This document shows positions 44,590-55,811 of a stretch of 64,000 bases of DNA, one piece after another. Source of the DNA: Kuschelorhynchus macadamiae (Eukaryota > Arthropoda > Insecta > Coleoptera > Curculionidae). A program made the translations under genes and the position numbers. A model generated the notes under the pieces. It had not been told where the DNA came from, searched no databases, and worked only from the letters and a program-made list of their open reading frames with translations. The stretch spans positions 1 to 64,000 of the forward strand of contig JAUTXW010005211.1 of the NCBI GenBank assembly GCA_030620095.1, given 5' to 3'. The stretch's first letter is position 1, and each line of letters opens with the position of its first letter.

Positions 44590-44790
44590 TTTATAGATTT
44601 TTACTTCCCTCGTGAAAAAATCATTCTCCGAGATTTTTGCGGAACTACGCGTTTTCGGGTCCTCGATTATAATAATAAAAAACCCTAAAATCATATAATA
44701 AAAATCATTATTAATATAGGAATAAAAAAAAATGTGTAAATCTATTATAGCGGAACAAAATCGCGGCCTAATAAAATGTTTAAATATTCG
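44590..44790 (-). repeat. Dispersed periodic repeat family, copy c (inverted, short)
   Basis: TTTTTACTTCCCTCGTGAAA and CCGAGATTTTTGCGG are the inverse of the ends of copies a and b; GGAACAAAATCGCGGCC near 44751 matches the inverse of the GCC...TTTTGTTCC sub-repeat. Confidence 0.5.
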
Positions 44791-44965
44791 GTAAAATTCA
44801 ATTTCCTGTAATAATATCTTCTTTATTCAGGAAAATAACAAATGACTTAATTGATTTTTTGTAAATTAGGTAAAGAATGTTATAAAAAATAAATAAATAA
44901 ATTAAAAACTTTAAAAAATTGAAATGAATTAAAATGTATATGATTTTTATAATGTTATTACCAAA

Positions 44966-44969
<4 letters not shown>

Positions 44970-45031
<62 letters not shown>
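44970..45031. repeat. (TA)n microsatellite
   Basis: About 60 bp of TA. Confidence 0.95.
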
Positions 45032-45032
<1 letters not shown>

Positions 45033-48000
45033 TGTACGAGGGAAATTGTGGGTAAATATGAAATGACCGATTTTTTTTAACTGCGAACATGATAACATCA
45101 GCCCTATATTTTTAATTAAGTAACAATGTGTAAAGTAAATCCATAATTTTATTATGGGTTATCAATACAAGGTTAAATAGATTCGATCCTCTGTGTATTT
45201 GAAAATAAGTTTTTTTCTTATCATCTTGCCCGACTACCATGTATGTGTATCGATAATAAAAATCGTCCTGATTAATTTGGCCCCTGCAGTTCTTTTTTAA
45301 TATTTCTACCTACACGGCCAAATTCGTTTCTGTATTTATTAGGATTCGGTTATTTCATGGTGTTAATTAGGAAATTATGATAACAAGATTATTTACTGAC
45401 TAAAAAAAGACACAAAAAGAGAACAAATCTATTTATCATCCTAAAAGTAATGGCTTTTCCAAGTATAAAAAATAAAGTATACTGTGGTGTGTTACAAACA
45501 CCAAACTGAAATATCGTATCAAAGATCAAGCGATCTGATCAAACAAGTAAAATAAATTATTGTTTAATCGTTGTATTCGTTCCATTAGTCATTTTCTGTT
45601 TATTCTAACCACAATAAAATTATTGTAATAATTTATTCTATTATGTAGATAATTTACCTTCATATGAGTGAAAGACATAATTGTCTTACGTAGAAAGGAA
45701 TAAATTTGTCTGACCACAAAAAAGAAATAACGAACTAAACTAATCTAATTAGACTACTGTAGATTTATATAAAATTTCCGTAAACCTATAATATGTTCGA
45801 AACAAGGATACCTATTTAGATTTTATAGACAAGTCCTATGCAAATTCTTTATACAGGCCGGGTGTTTTAAAAATTAAAGCTCTCTTCTCATAGACGTATT
45901 ATCGCTACTTTTTTAATATTTCGTTGCTGAAAGAGACTATCCAGTACGTGAGAACGAAATTTTCTATATCTGTTTTAAAAACTTCATCAAAACCACATTT
46001 TTAAAAATAAATATGAAATTTCTATTGTTATATTATTAAATACATATTTCACTACTACTATTCTCGAAAAGATTGTATTTGAGTTTAATCATTTTTATTG
46101 ATTTTAGGCAGGGATTGACATACTTTTTTCTATGAAGATCTACAAACAGACTTCGAAGAATCAGCGACCTACTCCGGTCAATAAGAACAAAGCCATTTAA
46201 GGCGAGATATATAAAATGGCGCCTTTAGTAAAATTTACGCGATCAAAAATAGCCATCAGGCCATGGGACCCCTAGTAAAGCACTAGAAACGGCCCTAAGT
46301 AAGAAAAAGTTAAGCGGTATCTACATATCTTCTATCTCCAATGAATCTTAAAACCTTTAACGGTGAACCTTAAAACCTTTGGTGATCAACTGTTTGACCA
46401 CATCTTATTTAAGGTTGAAGGAGAACATTAATGTGACATAAAATTCCAGTTTGGATGGGATTATTAGGAATTTAAACATTTGATTATTCTTTCAATTTTA
46501 TTAGGGTTTTGTGGTCTTACTTTTATCCTGGTAGGTTAGTCATTATAGGATTATCATTAGGAGTTAACTACGTCCATCTACTAAAGCTTCAAAAGTTAAA
46601 ATATAGCTCATTATAAATGCTAGTAAAACATATCTACAAAAAAGTTAGGAAAGAAGAGATTTGCAACTATCCTTCATGTCTTAAAGGGGTTTTACTAATT
46701 ATTTAATAGTTTACGAAACGAGTATTTTATTAAAGTATTTCACCTGAAATGCGTTCCAGTGATTTCTTAACACACTGTAATTACGCCACATGTATGAAAT
46801 ACACATACACATAAAGGAAATATACTTATTTCTTTCTAAATAAATAAATTGTATAAGAGAATGTATTTTTAATAACATTTTTTTTAAACTGTACATTTCG
46901 ACTATACATAAATTTATAATACAGCATTCTACCTTGTAGATATTTTAATTTTTTACATTAAAAAACTCTGTGGGGGTCCAGTCATAACGCTGGTCACAAA
47001 TGGTGAAATGTCCCTTGTATTCTTCTCTTCTTTAGAACCACTCGCTTTTGTAAAAATGATGTTATTTACCTATTACAACTAAAAACAAATTTGATTTATG
47101 CTACGGTTTTTTATTTACCACACTTTTTGGTATTTAAATTGATGGTTGCTAAAATTGAGAGCGGCCCAGTGAACGTGTTTTTAAATATAATCTGGTTCTG
47201 GTACTTTTATGAACTAGATTTATTTAACATTCATAAAAGTTTGATTATAAACGCGAAATAGATAAAAGAAGTTTTTAAAGTTTAAAAGTACTTATATATA
47301 AAAAAGGTTTATGTTTTTTTAGATAAATCGAAAATTATACTTGTTATGTCACATTTTATGAACGTTTAAATAAAATCTGAAAGGGAGAATGACATTGACT
47401 AGGTACCCTGGACTAATAATTATTGTTTATTGAATAATAAACCGTAATGGTTTGAGTCGGAAATAGTTGCAGATTTATTAAATTCATACCCGCCCGCAAT
47501 TCAAGCAAGTTTTGTTAAAACGTTGTGAACGTGTTCTTGAAATAAATAAAACAAAAATATGTTTATTTAGGTGAATAATATTATATCTTAACGATGTAGG
47601 TAATAATATTACCTAATTATTGTTTAATTCATATCTATTATGTTTTATTTTCAGTTCTATATTCGTTTATAGTTTCACTGACAACAGAAGAAAATAAATG
47701 AAATTTTGATTTATACTATTCATGCCTTAAAAGGATAAGAATACATTTTTGGGTTGAGTATTTAACAAATTTTTATACGCAAAGAATTTAATATTCAACA
47801 AGTCAGTGTTGCGCGAATTCAAACTACTAGCATTAATAACAAACATATTTACTTAGATAGATGCAATTTATTTACATTTCTTTATTAGAGAAAAAGAGAG
47901 AGGAATAAAAATACCCAAGAAATTACTCAAGAATGGCGATACTTACTACAAAAATACTACATGGAAAGAGTATTGTAGGGTATTATAAGTTGTAAATAGA

Positions 48001-48320
48001 AAAAATCACAACAAACAGTCTGAATACATTAAAAAAACGTACAGAATTCCACAACTTACAATAAACATATAATTTTTTTATATAATAAAATGTAAAACAA
48101 AAAACAATAAACAACGGGTGAAATTCGCTAACAAGTTATGTTTTATAAAGATTTTTTGTAATATAAGATATTTTTTTGCTTAAAATATATTTTTTTAATA
48201 TTATGTATCGAAAGTAGATAAGTCTACATGTTGAGATACGAAATTTTCTTAAATATTTATTTGTTTCAGTAAATTTAAAGTAAACTAAAAAAAATCTAGA
48301 GAAACCTCCCCAGAATACAG
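45032..48320. other. Unassigned AT-rich DNA, 3.3 kb
   Basis: No coding sequence recognised. ACAGGCCGGGTGTTTTAAAA near 45853 resembles a mariner end. The longest frames (46711-46896, 48136-48327) are low complexity. Confidence 0.4.
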
Positions 48321-48324
48321 TTAT

Positions 48325-49210
48325 CAACTTGTCATTAAAGCCATTAACTAAAGATGATACTTTTGTTGTTTGGCTTCAGGGCCAGGATAATCTCCTCATA
48401 TTTCTGGATCACCTTAATCAACAACATCATAATACCAAGTTCACAATGGGAATTGAATCTAATGGAACGATTCACCTACCTAGAGGTATGTATTCAAAGG
48501 AAGTTAAATGGTATAGAAAACCGACGTATACAAATAGATATTTAAATAATGGACATTACCACCACCATCCAGCACGCAAGAAATCGTTTATTAACTCATT
48601 AGTATTTAGAGCTATTTCGATTTCTGGTCAAGATTCTCTAACATCGGAAACATCGAAACTGGCCGAAGCTCTCAGAGGGACTGGCTATTGCAATGAAGAT
48701 ATTACGTTCAGTTATTCAGTTAAAAGATATAGTAATCCAACTCCGCCAACATACGTACAATCTTCAATACACATAACAAGATTGGACAATGCTTGCAATT
48801 CCCGAAAGATATTGTACCTTTTCAAATAGTATAGAGTAGAGTATATAAAATTAGTTGCTCCTGTGGGAAGTGTATGTGGAAGACGCTCAATATCAACTAG
48901 ACTTAAGGAACGTGAACTATTTATTAAAAAGAAACAAGTTGTTCAATCTGCTGTAGCTGAACACCAGCATACCACTGGCCATATTATAAATGTAAAGGAA
49001 ACCAAAGTTTTAGCATCGGTTCCAAAATTTTATAAACGAAAAATTAGAGAATCTATTTAAATTTTTAAACATACGAAAAATTTCGCTAGAAAAATGGTTT
49101 ACGATCTACATCACACGTGGAAATCTATCGCAAAACAGGGTCACGGTTTGACGAGCACAAGTCCAGTGTTCAGATCTCGTGGAGTAAAGATGCCTCGTGC
49201 AACCAAAGGC
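48325..49210 (+). mobile_element. Penelope-like element: RT end and GIY-YIG endonuclease, 5'-truncated
   Basis: Opens at RT motif C (KDDTFVVWLQGQDNLL, 48347-48395), runs through the PLE linker (HNTKFTMGIESNGTIH; WYRKPTYTNRYLN; SLVFRAISISGQDSL) to 48829, then in another frame shows CGRRSISTRLKERE and VAEHQHTTGHIINVKE (48863-49060), the GIY-YIG endonuclease region. A C-terminal FKHTKNF/LHHTWK piece follows near 49060-49130. Fusion of RT with GIY-YIG is diagnostic of endonuclease-bearing PLEs. Frameshifts occur near 48490 and 48830. Its 3' end near 49195-49225 holds GGCGAAACGTCGG, resembling a decayed hammerhead core. Confidence 0.88.
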
Positions 49211-49429
49211 GAAACGTCGGAGAGTAAATCCAATTTGACCCGGTCTAATTCTAAGAACCATGATTTTATAACTTTTTAATTTATTATTATTATTATTTAT
49301 TTATTTTTCGTAACATTACTTTCGTAGTTTAAAAAAACTGTTGTTTTTTATTATTTCATTCCATAAAAATGTTTTTTTTACTCATGTATAAATTTTCCCA
49401 TAAGTGGTATTATCGAAAAATTATAGCGA

Positions 49430-49461
49430 AAATACCACGTTGTCTACACAACGTGGTATTT
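49430..49461. other. 14-bp perfect hairpin
   Basis: AAATACCACGTTGT and its exact inverse are separated by CTAC, about 27 bp before the ATG of the unidentified unit at 49488. It could be a terminus or target palindrome of that unit. Confidence 0.7.
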
Positions 49462-49487
49462 CCACTTTTCTAAACTAAATTGTCAAT

Positions 49488-50670
49488 ATGAATCGCTTTG
49501 GTGAAATTCAAGAAGCAGAAATATTGTGAGAAGCGACCCAAAAACATCGTAAAATCGAAGAACACCATTTGAAGGCAATTTATTTTGCGATGAAAAAAAG
49601 CACAATTTGGTCAAGATACTTTAATATCCGAACTTGCGTCAATTCTAAAAAACTGGATCTACAATATGCGGAATATATAAAAAGTGCACAGTCAAAACTT
49701 ATGTGGGATGTTACGTCAAAATTGCTGATGGAGAACTATTTCCACGATTGCGATATTAAAATAAATCCCTTCGAACAAATTGAATTTAAATCAGACCGAG
49801 ACGCAAGAGATACAAAAAAAATTTACGAGGTATCGATGGCAAACGGAAAGAACGTAACGTATAATGAATTGGAAAAACTCATCGAAGCTTGCGACGAATT
49901 GTTTCCAGAAGGTTCACAAAAAAGTTTTTGTTATCTTATGAAATGTCTGAAGAGAAGGAGCAGAGCAGAAACGACTTTTTCAAACAAGATACCGGCAACC
50001 TCGGAGGAAAAAGAGGTAGAATTGAATTTAATCCTATCTTTTCAAAAACTAGGAGGTGGCAGAAAACTCGCTGATTTAAAATGGTTGGTAAAAAAACCAG
50101 CTTTTACCCAGTAAGAATGTATCTGAAACTCCAAGATAAAAGAAAGAAGTCACCAACACCCGATTATTCTTGACTCCGAACCCTCATTAGAAAACTTCCG
50201 GTAACTGTTTTAAAAGCAGTAATTTGGATGAAAAAGCAAGCACAGAAATCAGTTCTCAACATTACAAAAAAAAATCACGAACCATTCACTTATGCCCACT
50301 GCCGTATCCAAGCTTGCCAAAAGCAGAGTGTCCGAGCAAAACTTAATAAAAACAAGTCATCCAAATGTGACATCAAGCTTTTACAAATGGATCAAGATCA
50401 CCATCAAAAAATAATCGAACAAATGAGGAAACACGGAAAAGAACCGCCTCAACAGCAGATGCATCCAGCTCCTATGATAAGAAGCACCAACATCCCAACA
50501 TCAGCGTCGTCGTGGCAAAACAAAAATGTGGATAACAATTACCAAAATTGCAATAGTTATTATTCAATCAGTAATAATAACTAACATTTTTATGATAATA
50601 TTTTGGGTTCATAATATGTGTTCGTTTCAATTTTTATATAAATAAAGTAATTATATTTAATTTTTGTAAG
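49488..50670 (+). pseudogene. Unidentified unit, copy A of a tail-to-tail pair
   Basis: From the ATG at 49488 the frame stops at a TGA (49527), then is open to 50114 (181 codons from 49569), with a second frame at 50228-50584 ending in an Asn-rich tail (NNYQNCNSYYSISNNN). An ATAAATAAAGT poly(A)-type signal follows near 50640. The inverted copy B preserves the tail and the piece YEMSEEKE...GNLGGKRGRIE, which in A lies in a different frame (49889-50074), so A contains shifts. Composition is charged and hydrophilic, with no membrane segment. I do not recognise the family. Two copies sharing an end at the poly(A) signal suggest a retroposed or transposable unit. Confidence 0.45.
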
Positions 50671-50754
50671 TTTGTTGCATGAACTGTAGCAATAAATATG
50701 AATTTGTTTAGTTGATAGGTAATTAAATGATTTTTGTTAAATGTATGTATACAA

Positions 50755-51055
50755 GGTGTACGATAACGCCTACATGTGAATTTTATTTTAATATGTCACA
50801 GTAAATATTGCTGAACTGATTGGTATCAGATTTATAGTTGATTGCGTTGTTATTTTTATTTATACAATACATTTCCATGAACAAACGAAGTTTATTACTG
50901 GTGTCTCTATTTAAAATTTTGAGATTATTTTGAATTTTTACCTATTCGGCAGTCACTTTTTGTTGCGTAAGTCTTTGTCTTAACCATTGTGACGTTTGGC
51001 TAATGTAACAAGCCTAACAATGCAGACAAGACAATTTGTAAATTACGTTGTGGTT
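50755..51055 (-). pseudogene. Penelope-like GIY-YIG endonuclease relic
   Basis: The minus strand reads IYKLSCLHC, one stop, ACYISQTSQWLRQRLTQ, QKSDCRIGKNS, then after a shift NRDTSNKLRLFMEMYC and a tail ending QFSNIYCDILK and a stop near 50785. The IYK..C..C...Y(I/V)GQT..WL..R...H pattern is the GIY-YIG endonuclease of PLEs; Gly of the YIGQT box is Ser here. It lies in the loop between the two inverted copies of the unidentified unit and belongs to a PLE lineage different from 48325-49210. Confidence 0.75.
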
Positions 51056-51149
51056 ATATAACAAGGGTGTTTTATCTTTGACTTTAGAAAACGAAATAAA
51101 ATTCTTAATTCTTAATCTCTTTGATGTTAGTATTTATTCAAAAATTATA

Positions 51150-51701
51150 CATTATATATATTATAAAATGAAATATAATTACTTTATTTATATAAAAATT
51201 GAAACGAACACATATTATGAACCAAAATATTTTCATAAAAATGTTAATTATTATTACTGATTGAATAATGAATATTGCAATTTTGGTAATTGTTATTCAC
51301 GTTCTTGTTTTGTGACGACGTTGGTATTGCGATAGGACCGCTGTTGGTGCTTCTTGTCATAGGAGCTGAATGCATCCGCTGTTGATGCGGTTCTTTTCTG
51401 TGTTTTTCGACCACCTCCTTGTTTTTGAAAAGATAGGTGTTATATTCGATTCTACCTCTTTTCCCCCCGAGGTTGCCGTTATCTTCCTTGAAAAAGTCGT
51501 TTCTGCTCTAGCGCCTTCTCCTTCTCTTCAGACATTTCATAAGTAAAAAAAACACCGATTCTTTACCTTTGCCGTCGATACCTTGTAAATTTCTTTTTTT
51601 TTGGTATTTCTTGCGTCTCGGGCTGATTTAAACTCAATTTGTTCCAAGGGATTTATTTTAATATCCCAATCGTTGAAATAGTGCTTTATCAGCAATTTTG
51701 A

Positions 51702-51707
<6 letters not shown>
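51150..51707 (-). pseudogene. Unidentified unit, copy B (inverted), truncated
   Basis: Inverted and diverged copy of the 3' part of copy A (about 49750-50670). It keeps the AT-rich 3' end with the poly(A)-type signal, the Asn-rich tail and the NLGGKRGRIE segment. About 365 bp present in A between 50065 and 50430 are missing, the joint falling at a shared AAAAC. It ends at a (TA)n array at 51708, where the upstream part is lost. Confidence 0.55.

Positions 51708-51759
<52 letters not shown>
51708..51759. repeat. (TA)n microsatellite
   Basis: About 52 bp of TA, left flank of the long-TIR mariner at 51760. Confidence 0.95.
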
Positions 51760-51762
<3 letters not shown>

Positions 51763-52839
51763 GGTGTTTCCTAAATATTGGTAAAAAATTCGTAGGGTGA
51801 TTCCTAAGGTATTTTTATGAAAAAAAGTTATTACAAACTGAAGACGGTTTTTCCTCCATATTTCCGAAACCGTTCATACAAAAATCATGAAAGTTGGTAC
51901 ATCGTACAACCTTTGAATGCTGAATCAGAATTTGAGCCCAGAGTATCAAAATTTTAATCAGGGGTGTACCATACCGGGGGGGTTGAGGGTAAAAACAACC
52001 CCATTTTTTATGACATGCTTACTTTACATTCTGATATCATGATATGATACCTGGAGGTTTTTTACGTAAAAAAGGTACTCTTAGTTCATATCAATAGGGA
52101 CAGTAGTTTTCGAGAAAATCGCAATTTTCTACAGTGATGGATCGGCAGCCTAAAGACGGGTTTTCTTCAAAATTATTGAAACCTCTCACCGTGAAATATT
52201 GAAATTTGGGATACTGCATGAACTTTTGACGCCAAATTAGATTCTGAGCTGAGAATTCCCAAAACAAAAAATTATCGGAGGCGTATCATACTTAAGTGGT
52301 TAGGGGTAAAAATAAACCCAATTTTTTGATGATTAGACTCTTGAAGAATTTTTACGTGAAAAAGATACTCTTGATATTCATTGGGCTAATCGTTTTCGAG
52401 AAAATTGTATCTTATCTGCTGAGAAATTTACAGTTAGTAAGTATGTGTTGGGTAGATCTCATCTAAATGAAAAACTAAATGTGCGTAAAAAAGATATTCA
52501 TTCTAGAGATCAACGAAGAAAAGTAATTGAAGACTTGAAGTAAATAACGGGCTAAATGCCAAAAAATCTGAAATTAGTTTTATTTGCTTAACGTGGTCTA
52601 TGTACCATTGCCTTTAACGTGAATACCGGGCATTATTTCATAGTTAAGTGACTTTGACATAGTGTCATTATTTGTCAATAATAAATCAGTCGGAAATTAA
52701 AAAATAAAATGCGTTTTTATCTGTTATTAACATTCCGATAGAATAATATTTTCAAATCATAGCAGACTGGTGCAGATATCGGAAGCAAAGTTAGTTTAAA
52801 TCTGAATCTTCATTCTTTTTGCTAGTGAAGTTTTTCATC

Positions 52840-53917
52840 ATGGATCGCTATACGAACGCTGAAATGACTGATATGCATTTCTTATATGGACTTGCGAATG
52901 GTAATGCTTTAGAGGCTAGGAGGTTGTACATTGAACGATATCCTAACCGTAATGCTCCTGACAGCAGAATGTTCCAGAGAATACATCAACGACTTCATGA
53001 GACAGGCACATTGAAACAAAATAAAGGACCGGGAAGACCCGTGACAGCAAGAACGGTGGAAATCGAAGAAAATGTTCTGCATATAATAGAGGAAGATCCA
53101 GGTACTTCCACTAGAAAAATTGCAGGTGCGTTGAATATCAGTAATAAAACTGTGTGGACAATTCTTAAAGACAATTTGTTGTTGTATCCATACCACATAC
53201 AACGAGTTCAGGCACTTCTCCCTACTGATTTTCCTCCACGCATCCAATTTTGTCAACGGCTTTTGCAGCTATTGGTTCAAATCCCTCAGCTGCTGTCGTT
53301 GATTCTTTTTACCGATGAAGCGCATTTCTCAAAAAATGCAATCATGAATTTTCATAACAATCATGTATGGACTGACGAAAATCCGAATGAGATACGTGAA
53401 GATCGTTTTCAGCATCAGTTTTCTTTAAACGTGGGGGATGGGAATTATTGGTGACTGGCTGATTGGACCAGTATTCCTACCAGAAAGACTCACCGGCGAG
53501 GTTTATCGAAACTTCTTGGAAGAAACCCTACCTAACTTCCTTGAGGATGTACCATTGGCAACGCGAGATGCAATGTGGTTTATGCACGATGGTGCGCCAG
53601 CGCATTTTAGTGTAACAGCTCGTGAGTGGTTAACAGCAACATGTGGAGACCGCTGGATTGGTCGGGGTGGACCTCACTTATGGCCTGCTCGGTCTCCGGA
53701 CTTAAACCCTTTAGATTATTTTCTATGGGGTCATCTAAAGTCATTAGTTTATGTCACACCAGTGGAAAATGTGGACGATTTAAGAAATCGTATAATTGCA
53801 GGTTGCAATGCGATAAGGAATACCCCTGCCATATTTGAAAGAGTTCGTCAGTCAATGAGGCGAAGACTAGATTCATGTATCCTAGCAGATGGTGGTCATT
53901 TTCAACAATTTTTGTGA
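52840..53917 (+). pseudogene. Mariner-type transposase (DD41D), one frameshift
   Basis: ATG at 52840 (MDRYTNAEMT); the first frame runs to a stop at 53454. The second, starting near 53435, continues the protein to 53917. The break lies near 53430, in SLNV followed by a G-run, where one base seems lost. Helix-turn-helix regions: residues 10-60 and around RKIAGALNISNKTVWTILK. Catalytic residues are all visible: FTDEAHF, MHDGAPAH and SPDLNPLDYFLWG, with 41 residues counted between the second and third Asp. With one indel in about 1.08 kb it is a recent inactivation. Confidence 0.88.
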
Positions 53918-54534
53918 AGTATTACGAAAATTAAATTAATGAATATTTCGATAATAAAATAGTTTGTATTATTCTTGTTTTTCGAAAAGCATTTCTATCA
54001 CCCTCGGTTTTCGACACTAAGGACTCTCTAAAAAAATATCAAACGACAAAATACTTACTGCTTACCTATGTATTCTTAAAGGGGTAAATAACGGCGTCGA
54101 CGGAATAAATTGCAATTTTCTCAAAAACTAATAGCCTAATCAATGTGAACCAGAAGTAGTATCTTTTTTACGTAAAAAATATTCAAAGATCTAATTCTAA
54201 AATCAAAATGTCAAAAATAAATTACTATCAAAAAATTGGGTTGTTTTTAACCCTAACCAATTCAATATGATAAGCCTCTGATAAAATTATCAAAGTTTTA
54301 GAGCTCAGAATCTAATTTGGCGTCAAAAGTTTATGCAGTATCCCAAATTTCAATATTTCACGGTGAGCGGTTTCAATAATTTTGAGGAAAACCCGTCTTT
54401 AAGGTGCCGATGCATCACTGTAGAAAATTGCGATTTTCTAGAAAACTACTATCCCTATTGATATGAACTAAGTGTACCTTTTTTACGTAAAAAACCTCCA
54501 GGTATCATATCATGATATCAGAATGTAAAGTAAG

Positions 54535-54642
54535 CATGTCATAAAAAAATGGGGTTGTTTTTACCCCCAACCTTGTTACGACGTTGGTGTACGTAGAATG
54601 AAAACATGTCATAAAAAAATGGGGTTGTTTTTACCCCCAACC
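54535..54642. repeat. 38-bp duplication flanking a 32-nt piece of the hammerhead repeat
   Basis: 54535-54572 and 54605-54642 are identical mariner-arm sequence. Between them 54573-54604 reads TTGTTACGACGTTGGTGTAC and on to GAATGAAAA, matching the hammerhead repeat near 55359-55390 with one substitution. The left arm has no such insertion. Confidence 0.85.
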
Positions 54643-54915
54643 CCCCTGGTATGGTACACCCCTGATTAAAATTTTGATACTCTGAGCTCAAATTCTGATT
54701 CAGCATTCAAAGTTTGTACGATGTACCAACTTTCATGATTTTTGTATGAACGGTTTCGGAAATATGGAGGAAAAACCGTCTTCAGGGTGCCCCATTTGAA
54801 GGGGCGTAGCTCCCTTAGGAAGCATTTTTGACAAATGTTTATAATAACTTTTTTTCATAAAAATACCTCAGGAATCACCCTACGAAATTTTTACCAATAT
54901 TTAGGAAACACCCTG

Positions 54916-55301
<386 letters not shown>

Positions 55302-55518
55302 AATAGATCATTGTGTCTGCTGTGATGCAGAACATGTTCCAAACAAGGATCATTTTCTTGTTACGACGTTGGTGTACGTGGAATGAAAACATACTATCAT
55401 TTAATGCTCCCAACGAAAGCCAGGAGTCACAATGTAATTCAATGCCGGTCGTGGTATTAGCCAGCGGAGTAGTTGTTTTTGTGATTCCATTTTGTGCCTT
55501 TGCCCTACACGGGGCTCG

Positions 55519-55579
55519 CTAGTCTGTGGCGGCCTGATGAGCTCTAATAAGAGCAAAATCGCGATCGCCGTTTGACTAG
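55519..55579 (+). ncRNA. Hammerhead ribozyme A2, full fold but core mutation
   Basis: Stem I CTAGTC...GGCGGC pairs with GCCGTT...GACTAG, core CTGATGA, stem II GCTC/GAGC. The GAAA core is changed to AAAA (G12 to A), a residue needed for cleavage, so this copy should be inactive. In this copy the stem I base after cleavage is GCC in place of GTC, turning a G-U pair into G-C. Confidence 0.82.
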
Positions 55580-55811
55580 AATGGATCATTGTTTCTGCTG
55601 TGATGCAGAACATGTTCCAAACAAGGATCATTTTCTTGTTACGACGTTGCTATACATGAAATAAAAACATACTATTATATATACAGTGTGTCAATATCAG
55701 CCAAATGGAATAAATTCGATAATAAATAAATGGGGGCGTGTTCGGAAAAACGCTTGGACCCGTCGATTGGTATTTTTAGTTGCTCATTTTCTCCAATAAA
55801 AACTTTTTATA

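Larger units (their letters stand above)
51760..54915 (+). mobile_element. Long-TIR mariner-like element, 3.2 kb
   Basis: Ends CAGGGTGTTTCCTAAATATT and its exact inverse at 54896-54915, flanked by TA that belongs to (TA)n arrays on both sides. The arms are unusually long: left about 51760-52405, right about 54108-54915. They differ by indels, among them about 65 bp in the right arm near 54785-54840 missing from the left and a 70-bp insertion at 54573-54642. A single transposase gene with one frameshift lies between the arms. Confidence 0.9.

Noticed and set aside
49186..49226. Hammerhead at the end of the PLE fragment
   Set aside because: GATG, a possible stem II and GAAACGTC are present but the first core bases are wrong; too degenerate to annotate as a ribozyme.
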